Positions 52,515 to 62,214 of a DNA stretch of 64,000 bases are shown piece after piece. A program made the position numbers and the translations under genes. This DNA comes from Synechococcales cyanobacterium C42_A2020_086 (GTDB lineage: Bacteria > Cyanobacteriota > Cyanobacteriia > Elainellales > Elainellaceae): the NCBI GenBank assembly GCA_015272325.1, contig JACYLU010000038.1:186001-250000 (forward strand), read 5' to 3'. Within the stretch, counting starts at the first letter, position 1. Each line of letters opens with the position of its first letter. The notes under the pieces were generated by a model. That model had not been told where the DNA came from. It worked only from the letters and a program-made list of their open reading frames with translations, and ran no database searches.

Positions 52515-52994
52515 ATGAAGCGGTTCATGAAACGTCTTTTTGTTTGGCTGTGCTTCGGTATACTGGTGCTCTTGAGCTGGGAGATGCCTGTTTCTCCGGT
52601 CCAAGCTCAACCGCTGATGCAGCTTTCCTTACCCAGTTTGAACACTAGCTCGAACCAGGGAAGCTCAAAAGAACAGAAGGCGCTATTCGAGCAAATTCAG
52701 GAGCAGGTCATGCCGGAAATTGAGGCGATTCTCTATCCTGAGCAGTACAAACAGCTAGAAACAGCCATCAACCAAGGGATGAGCCTGCGCAAGGCATTCA
52801 AATCCCTCAACCTCACTCCCGAAGAAAAAACAAAGCTGGTCGCCCTGTTCAAATCAATTCCCAAGAGCAGCATGTTTGCCTCGCTGACGCCCGAACAGAA
52901 AAAGCAGCTCTTCCTGAAAAAGAAAGAGTTTTTCAAGCCTACGGCCGACGAAATCAAGGACAAAGCGGATGACCCAATTTCGGCAAAACGGTGA
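52515..52994 (+). CDS. Small exported helical protein, unknown
   Basis: The 159-residue protein has a signal peptide (MKRFMKRLFVWLCFGILVLLS, cleaved after PVQAQ) and a mature, strongly charged helical part. Two related helices (NLTPEEKTKLVALF and SLTPEQKKQLFLKK) occur after LEQ-type helices. No cysteine or metal motif is evident apart from a signal-peptide cysteine. The general look recalls small periplasmic helical chaperone-type proteins, but no family is recognised. It probably acts in the periplasm or thylakoid lumen. Confidence 0.75.
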   Translation: MKRFMKRLFVWLCFGILVLLSWEMPVSPVQAQPLMQLSLPSLNTSSNQGSSKEQKALFEQIQEQVMPEIEAILYPEQYKQLETAINQGMSLRKAFKSLNLTPEEKTKLVALFKSIPKSSMFASLTPEQKKQLFLKKKEFFKPTADEIKDKADDPISAKR

Positions 52995-53080
52995 GTCAAT
53001 TGCACGGAAGCAGTTCGTAACGAGGCGGGCACAATAGGGCCCCTAGCCGACTCTCTGGCTAAATTCTATAGCTCAGCAGA

Positions 53081-56000
53081 TCAGGGATTGTCTGGAACCA
53101 GGTTATCTGAGAGCGGGCGACACTGGCTGAGAACTTGGTAGAGCGTATGGGGCCGTACCGGCTTGCTCAGGTAGTCATCCATGCCGGCCTGCAGGCATTC
53201 TTCTCGATCGCCCTGCATAGCACTAGCAGTCACGGCAATAATCCGGGGGCGACGTGGCGGCGGGTAGTGCTGCCGGATCTGACGGGTGGTAGTGAGTCCA
53301 TCCATCTCGGGCATCTGGATATCCATCAGCACCACATCGTAAGACTGATGACGCAAAGCATCTAACACTTCTACACCATTGTGGACGATGTCGGCGGTGT
53401 AGCCCAGTCGTTCCAGCAATTTCAACATCACTTTTTGGTTAACGACATTGTCTTCTGCGATCAAGATCCGCAGCGGCAGTTTGACTGCTAATTTGAGATC
53501 TGCGGCTGGCGATGGTGCCGTGGCTGGGTCAGCCGGGCGAGCAGGGGCACCGGCATAGTTCACAGCGTTATGGGTGAGCAAGGTCACGAGCGTATTGTAG
53601 AGCTGAGACTGCTTCACGGGTTTGGGCAGCGAATAGAGCTGGTCGATGGGCAGGTCTGGCTCAACATGCAGAGGAGTCAGCAGGACCAAGGGCAAGGCAG
53701 CCAGCATGGGCAGTTGGCGAATGGCGGTCGCTAGCTGCAAGCCGTCCATATCCGGCAGTTGGTGATCCACGAGCACCACATCGAACGATGAATCGTGCTG
53801 TAGATGCTGTAGTGCTTCATGACCCGTTGCATAGCCCTGCCCCACCATGCCCCACTGACGAGCCTGCATCAGCAGATTCTGGCGGCTGACACTATTGTCA
53901 TCGATGACCAGCAAGCGTTTTTGGTGTAAAACGGGGGATTCGGCAGTCATATGCAGCGGTTCTGCGACTGCCCGTGCCGCAATTGAGAAATAGAAAGTCG
54001 AGCCTCGTCCCACTTCGCTATCAACCCAAATCCGACCGCCCATCATTTCGCTGAGCCGCTGGCTAATCACTAGCCCCAATCCGGTGCCGCCATACTGCCG
54101 ACTCACCGACGAATCGACCTGGCTAAAGGGCTGAAACAGCCGATTCAGCTGATTAGAGGGAATGCCGATGCCCGTATCCCGAACGGCGAAGCGAATCGCA
54201 TACATGGTCCCTACGTTGCCGCTCAGACCGGAACCAGAGCCATAGAGAGTAGCCGTGGCTTCCGAGTCTTCCCGCAGTTGCCGAGCCACCACCGATACAG
54301 TCACCTCGCCCTGCTCAGTAAACTTGATGGCGTTGCCAATTAGGTTCATCAAGATCTGCCGTAGGCGGGTAATGTCACCCATGATCTGCCGGGGAACGCT
54401 GGCATCGACGACATAGGCCAATTCCAGCCGCTTCTCGGTGGCTTTGGGAGCCAGCAAATCTAGTACACCTTCAATGCAGCCGCGGAGGTCGAGGGGTTGC
54501 TGTTCTAGATCGAGCTTGCCCGCTTCAATTTTGGAAAAGTCGAGAATATCGTTAATGATGGTAAGCAGGGTATCGCCACTGGTACGGATGGTTTCTACAA
54601 AATCCTGCTGGTGTGGGGTCAAGTCGGTGTCGAGCAGCAGTTCCGTCATGCCAATCACTGCATTCATGGGCGTGCGAATCTCGTGGCTCATGGTCGCCAA
54701 AAAATTGCTCTTGGCGCGATTCGAGGTTTCGGCTTCCCAGCGGGCGGCTTCTAGCGCCATGTTTTTCAGGGTGAGTTCCTGCCGCTGCCGCCGCTCTTGA
54801 TCCAGCAAGTGGGCCTGCGCTAGCACCACACCCACCTGCGCCGCAACCGCTTCTAGCAGCTCAACTTCATCTGCCGTCCACTGCCGCTGGTGATCACACT
54901 GCTGCAGACTAATGACACCATTGGGTTCCCCTTGGTAGGAGGTCCGCACCGCCAGCATTGACTGAACCTGATATTGGGCACAAAGGGGCAGCATTGACTG
55001 AAACAGGGGATCGCTCGTGACATCCGGTGAGGCAACGGCTTGATCCTGAGCAAGCACCCGTTCAGCATGGAGGTTGCCGTTCACTGGAACCTGCAAGCCT
55101 TGGCTTGTGAAGCAGTGGGGTGCCACATATTCAGCAACAATTGGCAGTTGGGGCGTTGGTGTAGCCGTGTAGCGATGGATCAAACAGCGGCTGACCTGAA
55201 ACACCTGCCCAATGTGGGTCACCGTAGACTGCAACAGGGTTTGGGTATCGAGATGCTGGCGAATCTCGGCTGTGAGCTGTTCTAGTAATTGGGTGCGTCG
55301 CCGCTGTTGATGCAGCATCGCTTCAATTTGCTTGTGCTGGGTAATGTCCTGCACTATACCCAAAATCAACGTTGCGGTTGAACCGACCGAGAGGGGGGAA
55401 TCAGGAGCAAACCCGATCTCCCGAGACTGGAGCCAGCACCAGCTTTCGTCTGCTTGCTTGACGCAATATTCGATTTCGAGCATTTCCCCAGCCGGCAAGG
55501 TAGCGCTGCGCTGCACATGAGCGGCAACAGCCGCCTGCTGATCGGGATGAATCAATTGCTGGGCAACCAAGGTGTCCAGGGGCAGTTGCTCAGGGAGCAG
55601 ATTTCCTGTCAACAGCTTCACCGCAGACCGATTGGCGAAGACTAAGCGTCCCTGGGCGCGATCGTAGAGATAGACTCCTAGTGGAATCTCGTTCAGCACT
55701 GTCTGAATCCACGTCTGAATCCACGGGCGCTCAAGGATAGACTTCGAACTTGCTGAACACTTAGCCGCACTTTTTGTGACCTCTGTGGCCTCTGTGACAT
55801 CAGAGTGCCGCTCAAGCGTCAGCAGGGCATAGCTGAGTTCAGCGGCCGAGAAAGCCGTAACGGTGAGGCGCTGAATGGCGTTTGACCCAGGTAAGCCGAG
55901 AACAGTAAAGCCGTTGGTCGGCAATTCAAGGGGGTCCGTGTGTTCTCCAGCAAACACGAGATGCAGCAGTTGCCGGTAGATGGGTTGAACCAACAGCGGC

Positions 56001-56167
56001 ATCACGGCTGCAATGGACTGCCCCTGAAGCTGGTGGCGAGGAATGTCCGTCCACTGTTCTAGGCAGCGATTCCAGAACCGGATGCTGTAGTCGGCGCTGA
56101 ATACACATATGCCAACGGGCACACAGTCTAGGGGGCTAAACGTTGATGCGGAGTGTTGCTCGTCCAT
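53081..56167 (-). CDS. PAS-PAS-GAF hybrid histidine kinase with two receivers
   Basis: The 1028-residue protein has two PAS regions (about 10-120 and 145-280), a GAF domain (about 295-465), a HisKA domain ([19 protein letters not shown]), HATPase ([27 protein letters not shown]) and two receiver domains. Receiver one has [13 protein letters not shown] and LPKPV; receiver two has [13 protein letters not shown] and LSKPV. The GAF domain aligns with cyanobacteriochrome GAFs, but the position of the bilin-binding CH pair holds SM, so no bilin is expected. There is no membrane helix. Small in-frame duplications (WIQT twice) lie at about 55698-55725. It is transcribed in the same direction as the unknown protein gene beside it. 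Confidence 0.92.
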   Translation of the reverse strand: MDEQHSASTFSPLDCVPVGICVFSADYSIRFWNRCLEQWTDIPRHQLQGQSIAAVMPLLVQPIYRQLLHLVFAGEHTDPLELPTNGFTVLGLPGSNAIQRLTVTAFSAAELSYALLTLERHSDVTEATEVTKSAAKCSASSKSILERPWIQTWIQTVLNEIPLGVYLYDRAQGRLVFANRSAVKLLTGNLLPEQLPLDTLVAQQLIHPDQQAAVAAHVQRSATLPAGEMLEIEYCVKQADESWCWLQSREIGFAPDSPLSVGSTATLILGIVQDITQHKQIEAMLHQQRRRTQLLEQLTAEIRQHLDTQTLLQSTVTHIGQVFQVSRCLIHRYTATPTPQLPIVAEYVAPHCFTSQGLQVPVNGNLHAERVLAQDQAVASPDVTSDPLFQSMLPLCAQYQVQSMLAVRTSYQGEPNGVISLQQCDHQRQWTADEVELLEAVAAQVGVVLAQAHLLDQERRQRQELTLKNMALEAARWEAETSNRAKSNFLATMSHEIRTPMNAVIGMTELLLDTDLTPHQQDFVETIRTSGDTLLTIINDILDFSKIEAGKLDLEQQPLDLRGCIEGVLDLLAPKATEKRLELAYVVDASVPRQIMGDITRLRQILMNLIGNAIKFTEQGEVTVSVVARQLREDSEATATLYGSGSGLSGNVGTMYAIRFAVRDTGIGIPSNQLNRLFQPFSQVDSSVSRQYGGTGLGLVISQRLSEMMGGRIWVDSEVGRGSTFYFSIAARAVAEPLHMTAESPVLHQKRLLVIDDNSVSRQNLLMQARQWGMVGQGYATGHEALQHLQHDSSFDVVLVDHQLPDMDGLQLATAIRQLPMLAALPLVLLTPLHVEPDLPIDQLYSLPKPVKQSQLYNTLVTLLTHNAVNYAGAPARPADPATAPSPAADLKLAVKLPLRILIAEDNVVNQKVMLKLLERLGYTADIVHNGVEVLDALRHQSYDVVLMDIQMPEMDGLTTTRQIRQHYPPPRRPRIIAVTASAMQGDREECLQAGMDDYLSKPVRPHTLYQVLSQCRPLSDNLVPDNP

Positions 56168-56417
56168 TTTGCCACTGTCTTACCGCTGTCTATCCAGGGT
56201 GTCCAATCGGCAGCCAAAAGCCGGATCGGTGCAAGGGTTGCCTGCGTGAATGTCCCTGCATGAGTCTGCCTTAGTATAGTTCGGAGACGATGGCCTTGCG
56301 GCAACCCCCTGTATCCTCAGGATGGAGAAATCAAGACGGAGTGCAATAGCCTCCGAAGGGCATTCTGCCTTGGTAGAGAGACTTTTGTGCGGTCTTCCGT
56401 ACAGACAGATCCTAGGG

Positions 56418-57656
56418 TTAGCGTTCCACAAAGGGAGCTAAAGATCCCAATGCAGTCAAGGAAAATGGTCTCCTATTCTCAGTGTTATCACTGAGGGGTG
56501 ACACGGAAGCCAAACTGCGGGCAAATTGAGCAGCCTCTGCTGCAGCCTCCGCTGGAGAAACGCTGTTGGGTGGCTGCCAACGATGGACAAAGTCATACTT
56601 CCAGAGCTGCGGTAAATGCAGAATTGCGGCTTTCAGGTTCGTTGCGGCGGCTAGCGCCTGCTGTTGCACCGGGGGAGAAATGATCTGCCGAGCGGCTAGA
56701 AACTCGTAAACGTAGGGAATGCCCCACACCAAAGCCACGCCAACTGCTTGCTGCATCGACCAAACGCCGCCAATCTGCTGAGACACATAGCGCTCGAGCT
56801 GAATCGCAGAAATCGCAAAGTAGGTGTCTGGTTGCGTCCTCTGCTTGGGCGGCAGCTCACGCGCCTCCCAAAACCCCAGCACGGCATTCCAGATGGCATG
56901 GCTGCAAACAAAGCTCATCTGCTGAGCCGTCATCGCCTGACAAAACCGGAGCGCTAGCCACTGCAAGGTCTTGTCTCGGTTGCGCTTCAATCGAGCGCCG
57001 ATATTAGCATACGTGTCTTCCTGGAACGCTTGGACGATCTCATCCATATTGCGCCGATCCATTCCATAGTCAGCCAACTCTGCCAAAACTCCATCCCAAT
57101 CCAGCGGCTGTTGGGCTTGTAGCTGCTCCTGGATCAACTGCAAGTGGGCATCCCAGATCACGCTGCTAAACGCCAGCTCGGTTCTCGGGAGCACCGCCGG
57201 AGACGATGCCACCACAGGGTAAGCCGCTCGGCATAGCTCCACCGCTAGGTCGACCGCATCGTAGAATTTGAGGTAGTTCAGGACCACCACTGTTTGCTCA
57301 ATGTCGTCGCAGGGGCGAGCAATAAACTGCTGCAGTGCTGCCTGAGCTTGCAGAGGGTCATTGCGGTAGAGGGCATATTGCACGCGCAAATCATCCAGGG
57401 CGGCAAACTCCTGCTGATACACCTGAGGCTGATGCTGCTGCAAAAACTGGATCAGGTCGATGGCCGGCTCAAGCTGATTCTGAGCAACGAGTTGATGTTG
57501 CATCTCTACTAGCAGCATCCCCAGATCCAGCTCTTCCACTAGCTGCGGCGACAGCGGTTGAGCCAGGACATCGCGCAGTAGATGATAGCGCTGCTGAGTA
57601 GAAGCGGCTTCATAGGCGGCCGCCCATTGTTCCGGATCCGTGAATGCCAACGCCAT
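56418..57656 (-). CDS. Helical protein of unknown function
   Basis: The 412-residue product is rich in Ala, Gln and Leu and almost wholly helical, with TPR-like stretches (PAIDLIQFLQQHQPQVYQQEF, DPLQAQAALQQFI, AVDLAVELCRAAYP). A more hydrophobic central part (IGGVWSMQQAVGVALVWGIPYVYEFL) is unlike a membrane anchor. It is soluble and has no catalytic motif that I recognise. It ends with a Ser/Thr-rich tail. It is the first gene upstream of the hybrid kinase on the same strand, with a 250-base gap, so the link is unclear. Confidence 0.7.
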   Translation of the reverse strand: MALAFTDPEQWAAAYEAASTQQRYHLLRDVLAQPLSPQLVEELDLGMLLVEMQHQLVAQNQLEPAIDLIQFLQQHQPQVYQQEFAALDDLRVQYALYRNDPLQAQAALQQFIARPCDDIEQTVVVLNYLKFYDAVDLAVELCRAAYPVVASSPAVLPRTELAFSSVIWDAHLQLIQEQLQAQQPLDWDGVLAELADYGMDRRNMDEIVQAFQEDTYANIGARLKRNRDKTLQWLALRFCQAMTAQQMSFVCSHAIWNAVLGFWEARELPPKQRTQPDTYFAISAIQLERYVSQQIGGVWSMQQAVGVALVWGIPYVYEFLAARQIISPPVQQQALAAATNLKAAILHLPQLWKYDFVHRWQPPNSVSPAEAAAEAAQFARSLASVSPLSDNTENRRPFSLTALGSLAPFVER

Positions 57657-57821
57657 AGGTCACGTCCTCTCCTATGCGGAACCGCACCATTGTAGGATAC
57701 TGCTGGAGAGAGCGACTGTTGTCTGGATGGCGGTTAGCAGAAACCACCCTCAAACCAATGCTCAAGATAATCCCAAAAGTTTTTGGAGTTTGGCTGCCCG
57801 TGCTACAACAGCTCTTCCGCC

Positions 57822-58193
57822 CTATTTCTTGCCCGACCCGCCGCTGATCTTGGCCTTATATCCCTGCTGCAGCAAAATCTCTACAATCTTCTGGCTGTGA
57901 TCGCCTTGAATCTCAATTTCATTATCCTTTAACGTGCCACCCGCCCCACATTGCCCCTTGAGCTGTTTCAGCAGTGCGGCCAAGGTTTCGGGCTTTGCCT
58001 GGAAACCGGTAATCACCGTCACCGTTTTACCTTTGCGCCCAGCTCGCGTTGCCTGTACCCGCACCTGCTGCTGGTGAGGCGGCAGTTCAGCAACCGGACA
58101 CTCGAACGCCTCTGGGTCGCTAGAGGAACCAAACTCCGAATACACAACTCGGTTTTTCGATGCAGAGGCAGCGTTGCGGTTGGATTTAGACAT
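57822..58193 (-). CDS. SUI1/YciH family translation factor
   Basis: The 123-residue product has a low-complexity basic N-terminus and the eIF1/SUI1 domain (about 40-120). Typical features are RVQATRAGRKGKTVTVITGF, LLKQLKGQCGAGGTLKDNEIEIQGDHSQKIVEILLQQGYKAKISGG. Bacterial members (YciH) influence start-codon selection. Its gene is divergent from trpB. Confidence 0.92.
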   Translation of the reverse strand: MSKSNRNAASASKNRVVYSEFGSSSDPEAFECPVAELPPHQQQVRVQATRAGRKGKTVTVITGFQAKPETLAALLKQLKGQCGAGGTLKDNEIEIQGDHSQKIVEILLQQGYKAKISGGSGKK

Positions 58194-58246
58194 AGAGTGA
58201 TCGCAAGACTGGAGTGTGAGCAGAAGAAGGACTTCTCTAACTTCTC

Positions 58247-58252
58247 TATAAT
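58247..58252 (+). promoter_or_regulatory. Consensus -10 element upstream of trpB
   Basis: A perfect TATAAT lies 39 bases before the trpB ATG. The -35 region is not conserved. Confidence 0.5.
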
Positions 58253-58290
58253 AATGAGGACTGTTTGATTATCTCCCGCTTGTAACGTCA

Positions 58291-59550
58291 ATGGTTTTTT
58301 CTCCTGCGTCTTCTGCTGCCCTCGGTTTAGATCCAAGCTCGTCCCAACGTCCAGATGCCCTGGGTCGTTTTGGGCAGTTTGGCGGCAAGTATGTCCCCGA
58401 GACCCTGATGCCAGCCCTCAGCGAACTCGAGGCGGCCTTTTATCAGTACCGCAATGAGCCAGCCTTTCAGCAGGAGCTAGACGGTCTGCTGCGCCACTAT
58501 GTCGGTCGAGCCACGCCGCTCTACTTTGCCGAACGGTTGACTCAGCACTACGCCCGACCTGACGGCAGCGGCGCTCAGATTTACCTGAAGCGGGAAGACC
58601 TCAACCACACGGGTGCTCACAAAATCAACAACGCCTTGGGGCAAGTGCTGCTAGCCAAGCGCATGGGCAAACGGCGGATCATTGCCGAAACCGGAGCCGG
58701 TCAGCACGGCGTCGCAACGGCCACAGTCTGCGCTCGCTTTGGGCTGGAGTGCATTATCTACATGGGTGTGCATGACATGGAGCGGCAGGCACTCAATGTC
58801 TTCCGGATGCGGCTGATGGGGGCAGAAGTGCGTCCAGTGTCTGCTGGGACTGGTACTCTCAAAGACGCCACCTCGGAAGCAATTCGGGATTGGGTCACCA
58901 ATGTCGAGACCACCCATTACATTCTGGGATCCGTGGCCGGACCCCACCCCTACCCGATGCTGGTGCGCGACTTTCAGGCGGTAATCGGGCGAGAGACCCG
59001 CGCTCAATGTCTGGATACTTGGGGAGGGCTGCCGGATATCCTGCTGGCTTGCGTCGGCGGCGGCTCTAACGCCATGGGGCTGTTCCACGAATTTGTCGGC
59101 GAACCCAGCGTACGGTTAATCGGCATTGAAGCTGGCGGCGAAGGCGTAGATTCCGAGAAACATGCGGCCACCTTGACGCGCGGTCGGGTCGGCGTGCTGC
59201 ACGGTGCCATGAGCTATCTGCTGCAAGACGACGACGGGCAGGTGATTGAACCCCACTCCATTAGTGCTGGGTTAGATTATCCGGGCGTCGGTCCTGAGCA
59301 CAGCTACTTGAAAGATGCCGGTCGCGCTGAATATTACAGCATCACCGATCAGCAGGCATTGCAAGCATTTCAGCTCTTGTCTCGGCTCGAGGGCATCATC
59401 CCAGCTCTCGAAACCGCTCACGCCATTGCCTATCTGGATATTCTTTGTCCCCAGCTTTCGGGTAGCCCACGCATTGTCATCAACTGCTCGGGACGAGGCG
59501 ATAAAGACATGCAGACAGCTGCCAAGCTCTTGAATTTGGGTGAAGCATGA
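58291..59550 (+). CDS. trpB: Tryptophan synthase beta chain
   Basis: TrpB condenses indole with serine using pyridoxal phosphate. The 419-residue product has [19 protein letters not shown] at the start, the PLP lysine in [26 protein letters not shown], the phosphate loop [10 protein letters not shown], and the C-terminal SGRGDKDM. Length is typical of cyanobacteria, with an N-terminal extension of about 25 residues. Its stop codon overlaps the ATG of the exonuclease gene (ATGA at 59547-59550), indicating coupled translation. Confidence 0.96.
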   Translation: MVFSPASSAALGLDPSSSQRPDALGRFGQFGGKYVPETLMPALSELEAAFYQYRNEPAFQQELDGLLRHYVGRATPLYFAERLTQHYARPDGSGAQIYLKREDLNHTGAHKINNALGQVLLAKRMGKRRIIAETGAGQHGVATATVCARFGLECIIYMGVHDMERQALNVFRMRLMGAEVRPVSAGTGTLKDATSEAIRDWVTNVETTHYILGSVAGPHPYPMLVRDFQAVIGRETRAQCLDTWGGLPDILLACVGGGSNAMGLFHEFVGEPSVRLIGIEAGGEGVDSEKHAATLTRGRVGVLHGAMSYLLQDDDGQVIEPHSISAGLDYPGVGPEHSYLKDAGRAEYYSITDQQALQAFQLLSRLEGIIPALETAHAIAYLDILCPQLSGSPRIVINCSGRGDKDMQTAAKLLNLGEA

Positions 59551-60176
59551 CGCTGCAAGATTTTCAGGTTTTCGATGGTGATTTGTCGGAGCAGGCGTTG
59601 GCGGTTTACCAGCAATCCGACGCCCTCGCGGTCGATACCGAAACCATGGGTCTGCTGCCCCAGCGCGATCGGCTCTGCCTCGTGCAGCTCTGCAATACCG
59701 AGGGTCAGGTGACGGCCCTGCGCATCGCCAAAGGACAAACCGCCGCGCCAAATTTGCAGCGCCTGCTAGAAGCCGAGTCGATTATCAAAGTATTCCACTT
59801 TGCCCGCTTTGATCTAGCGACGCTGCGCTACCACCTAGGGATTCAGGTGCGGCCCGTGTTTTGCACCAAAATCGCGAGCAAGCTGGCCCGCACCTATAGC
59901 CCCAAGCATGGATTGAAAGATGTAGTGCAGGAGCTAGAGCAGGTGGAGCTAGATAAGTCGGCTCAAAGCTCAGACTGGGGGAATGCCGCCAACCTCTCAG
60001 AGGAACAGCTCCGCTATGCCGCCAATGACGTGCGCTACCTGCTGAACCTGCGCCTCAAGCTGATGGAGATGCTGCAGCGGGAAGACCGCTGGTTCCTGGC
60101 TCAGGAGTGCTTTCAGTGTTTGCCGACGATTGTTTCACTCGATCTATTGCAGTATCAGGGCATTTTCGAGCATTAG
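59547..60176 (+). CDS. RNase D-type 3'-5' exonuclease
   Basis: The 209-residue product is a DEDDy exonuclease of the RNase D/WRN type. Asp and Glu of Exo I are in AVDTETMGL, the Exo II Asp is in HFARFDL and Exo III Tyr-x3-Asp is in YAANDVRY. It lacks the HRDC domains of full-length RNase D, as many cyanobacterial homologues do. It probably trims RNA 3' ends. The start overlaps trpB by four bases. Confidence 0.9.
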   Translation: MTLQDFQVFDGDLSEQALAVYQQSDALAVDTETMGLLPQRDRLCLVQLCNTEGQVTALRIAKGQTAAPNLQRLLEAESIIKVFHFARFDLATLRYHLGIQVRPVFCTKIASKLARTYSPKHGLKDVVQELEQVELDKSAQSSDWGNAANLSEEQLRYAANDVRYLLNLRLKLMEMLQREDRWFLAQECFQCLPTIVSLDLLQYQGIFEH

Positions 60177-60196
60177 CGGTTTGGTAGGGGTTTCTT

Positions 60197-61561
60197 CTAA
60201 GACTCCACAATCCGCAGCGCAATGGAAATTAGGCTGAGGAAGGTGAGAAAGCCGACGGCATCCAGCGTGGTCGTCAGCAAGGGACCGCTGATTAGAGCGG
60301 GATCTAGCCCTAGCCGCTTCAGGACCATGGGCAGCAGCGTTCCCAGACTAGCCGCCACAAAGACATTGATTACCATCACCAGCCCGGCTACAATCGCCAC
60401 CCAGCGTTCCGAGGGCACGGCCCAAATCAGCGACAGCAGGCTCAAGGTCAGCCCCAGCGCTAGGGCCGTTCCCAGCCCAGCCAACAGCTCCTTGCGCAGA
60501 ATCTTCAGCGTATCAGCATGGGTGACTTCGCCAACGCCCAGTCCGCGGACCGTCACTGAAAGCGCCTGAATTGCCACGTTGCCGCTCGTATTCGACAAAA
60601 TTGGCATCACCACCGCCAGCACCGGTACCAGCGCAATCACCTGCTGGAACGGCGCAATAGCGCTGGCTGCCCCAACATACAGCGCAATGTTTCCCAGCAG
60701 CCATGGCAGCCGCTTGCGAATGGTGACCTTAGGAGACGACAGAGCTGCCTCGTCACCGCCGCTGACCCCCGCCAGCTTTTGCATGTCTTCGGTGGCTTCT
60801 TCTTCCAGCACATCCACCATATCGTCGATCGTGACAATGCCGACCAAGCGATCTTCCCGATCCACCACTGGCAGAGCAATCAGGTCATAGCGCTTCATCA
60901 GCCGTGCCACTTCTTCCTGAGGCATTTCCGTATAGGCTTTGATCACCCGCGTGCTGGCCACATCTCGAATCAGCACGGTGGGAATCGTAAAAATCAGCTG
61001 CCGCAGCGACACCACCCGCACCAGCCGCCGCTGATCGTCGGTGACATAGGCGTAATAGATCGTTTCTTTATCCTGGTCACTGCTGCGGATCTTGTCGAGC
61101 GCTTCCCCAACTGTCAGCCCTTCCCGCAACTGCACATACTCGGTGGTCATCACCCGCCCAGCCGTGCCTTCTGGGTAGCCCAAGATTGTAGCAGTAGCAT
61201 GCCGCTCGCTGGGGCTGAGCTGTTGCAGCAGTCGCCGCACAATTCGAGCGGGCAGTTCGTCAAATAACTCGGCTCGATCGTCCGGCCGCATCGACTCCAC
61301 TAGTCGCCGCACATCTGCCGCCTGCAACGAGCTGATTAGCTCCTCCTGGACATCCGGCGGTAGGTACTCAAAGACATCTGTTGCTTGGTCCTTATTGAGC
61401 AAGCGAAACGCAATAGCGCGCCGTTCAGGAGGCAATTCGACAATGTAATCGCCCACATCAATCGCCGGAAGCTGATTCAGCTCCCATTTCATTTGGTTCA
61501 AGCCAGATACTTCTGGCCCAATCAATCCCGACAGAGAACTCTGCTTCTCCTGAGTGAGCAT
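60197..61561 (-). CDS. mgtE: Magnesium transporter MgtE
   Basis: MgtE is a Mg-gated Mg channel in the plasma membrane. The 454-residue product has an N-terminal helical domain (about 20-130), two CBS domains (about 135-255; VMTTEYVQLREGLTVGEAL, VVDREDRLVGIVTIDDMVDVL) and five membrane helices (from about 285), with the pore sequence NTSGNVAIQALS. All key parts are present. AGGAGG precedes ATG 61561, and directly upstream of it lies a hairpin that could control translation. Confidence 0.95.
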   Translation of the reverse strand: MLTQEKQSSLSGLIGPEVSGLNQMKWELNQLPAIDVGDYIVELPPERRAIAFRLLNKDQATDVFEYLPPDVQEELISSLQAADVRRLVESMRPDDRAELFDELPARIVRRLLQQLSPSERHATATILGYPEGTAGRVMTTEYVQLREGLTVGEALDKIRSSDQDKETIYYAYVTDDQRRLVRVVSLRQLIFTIPTVLIRDVASTRVIKAYTEMPQEEVARLMKRYDLIALPVVDREDRLVGIVTIDDMVDVLEEEATEDMQKLAGVSGGDEAALSSPKVTIRKRLPWLLGNIALYVGAASAIAPFQQVIALVPVLAVVMPILSNTSGNVAIQALSVTVRGLGVGEVTHADTLKILRKELLAGLGTALALGLTLSLLSLIWAVPSERWVAIVAGLVMVINVFVAASLGTLLPMVLKRLGLDPALISGPLLTTTLDAVGFLTFLSLISIALRIVES

Positions 61562-61572
61562 ACAACCTCCTA

Positions 61573-61597
61573 TAGACTCCCACGCGCTGGCAGTCTA
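61573..61597 (-). promoter_or_regulatory. Hairpin touching the mgtE ribosome binding site
   Basis: TAGACT (61573-61578) pairs with AGTCTA (61592-61597), with CCA/TGG inside after a mismatch. The last stem bases are within a few bases of the AGGAGG site on the mRNA, so folding could affect translation. Confidence 0.45.
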
Positions 61598-61636
61598 CAG
61601 GCTCACCAGGCTAGAGAGTGAATGTACTGTGGGGTA

Positions 61637-61652
61637 ATGGACTTCGGTCCAT
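61637..61652. promoter_or_regulatory. Six-base hairpin with four-base loop upstream of mgtE
   Basis: ATGGAC (61637-61642) pairs with GTCCAT (61647-61652) across TTCG on the plus strand, or CGAA on the mgtE strand. No T-run follows on either strand. Confidence 0.4.
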
Positions 61653-61878
61653 AAATGTATAAAATTCAACATCGATGCTGGCTAGGGCACGGCATCGCTA
61701 GTGTACATATTAACCGCGAAGCGCTCAGAATCGGTAGCCCTGAAGAGAGAATTTTATAGGGAATTGATAAACGCTAGGATTGAGGTCAATTTTGAGAGGA
61801 ATAGCCGCTTTCAGAGAGTGACAGGTTGAGAGTCATACGGGCAGTTTTGATGCGGGTCCAGCGTCTCAATGAGCCGCC

Positions 61879-62214
61879 TCAGCGATTTCTCGAACGATGA
61901 CCGGACGCAGGATGAAATTTCCGATACAGCCAAGCCTGCACCGGCACACCGTGCTGTAAATGCGACTCAACTATCGCAACCACCTGATCAACCGCAACTC
62001 GGTGATACCAAATCTGCTCGGGCAGCACCAGCACCATCGGACCGTTGCCGCACTGCCCCAAACAGCGACAGCGTTGGAGTGTCACCTCTGGAATAGCAGC
62101 CGCTTGCAGAGTCGCTTCAAAAGCAGTTGCAACCGCCGCTGCACCCGCTTTGCGGCAAGCCGTATTTTGGCAGATCAATACAACTCGACCAGCAGGCAAC
62201 TGACTAGATACCAT
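61879..62214 (-). CDS. Thioredoxin-like [2Fe-2S] ferredoxin
   Basis: The 111-residue protein begins with a strand ending VVLICQNTACRKAG (cysteines five apart) and has RCRCLGQCGNGPMVLVLPE near residues 48-66, giving the cysteines for a [2Fe-2S] cluster in a thioredoxin-like fold, as in NuoE/HoxE-like and Shethna-type ferredoxins. The C-terminal 20 residues are polar and variable. The start ATG 62214 lies inside the end of the cysteine synthase gene (11-base overlap), so the two are cotranslated. Partner proteins are unknown. Confidence 0.85.
   Translation of the reverse strand: MVSSQLPAGRVVLICQNTACRKAGAAAVATAFEATLQAAAIPEVTLQRCRCLGQCGNGPMVLVLPEQIWYHRVAVDQVVAIVESHLQHGVPVQAWLYRKFHPASGHRSRNR

Larger units (their letters stand above)
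61562..61878. other. Upstream region of mgtE
   Basis: This 317-base spacer has no gene. It contains two hairpins listed separately, and no recognisable M-box or similar known Mg riboswitch. Confidence 0.5.

Noticed and set aside
54853-55285. Bilin-binding cyanobacteriochrome GAF domain in the 1028-residue kinase
   Set aside because: Alignment by eye places SM where the CH bilin attachment pair should be, so a chromophore is not expected.
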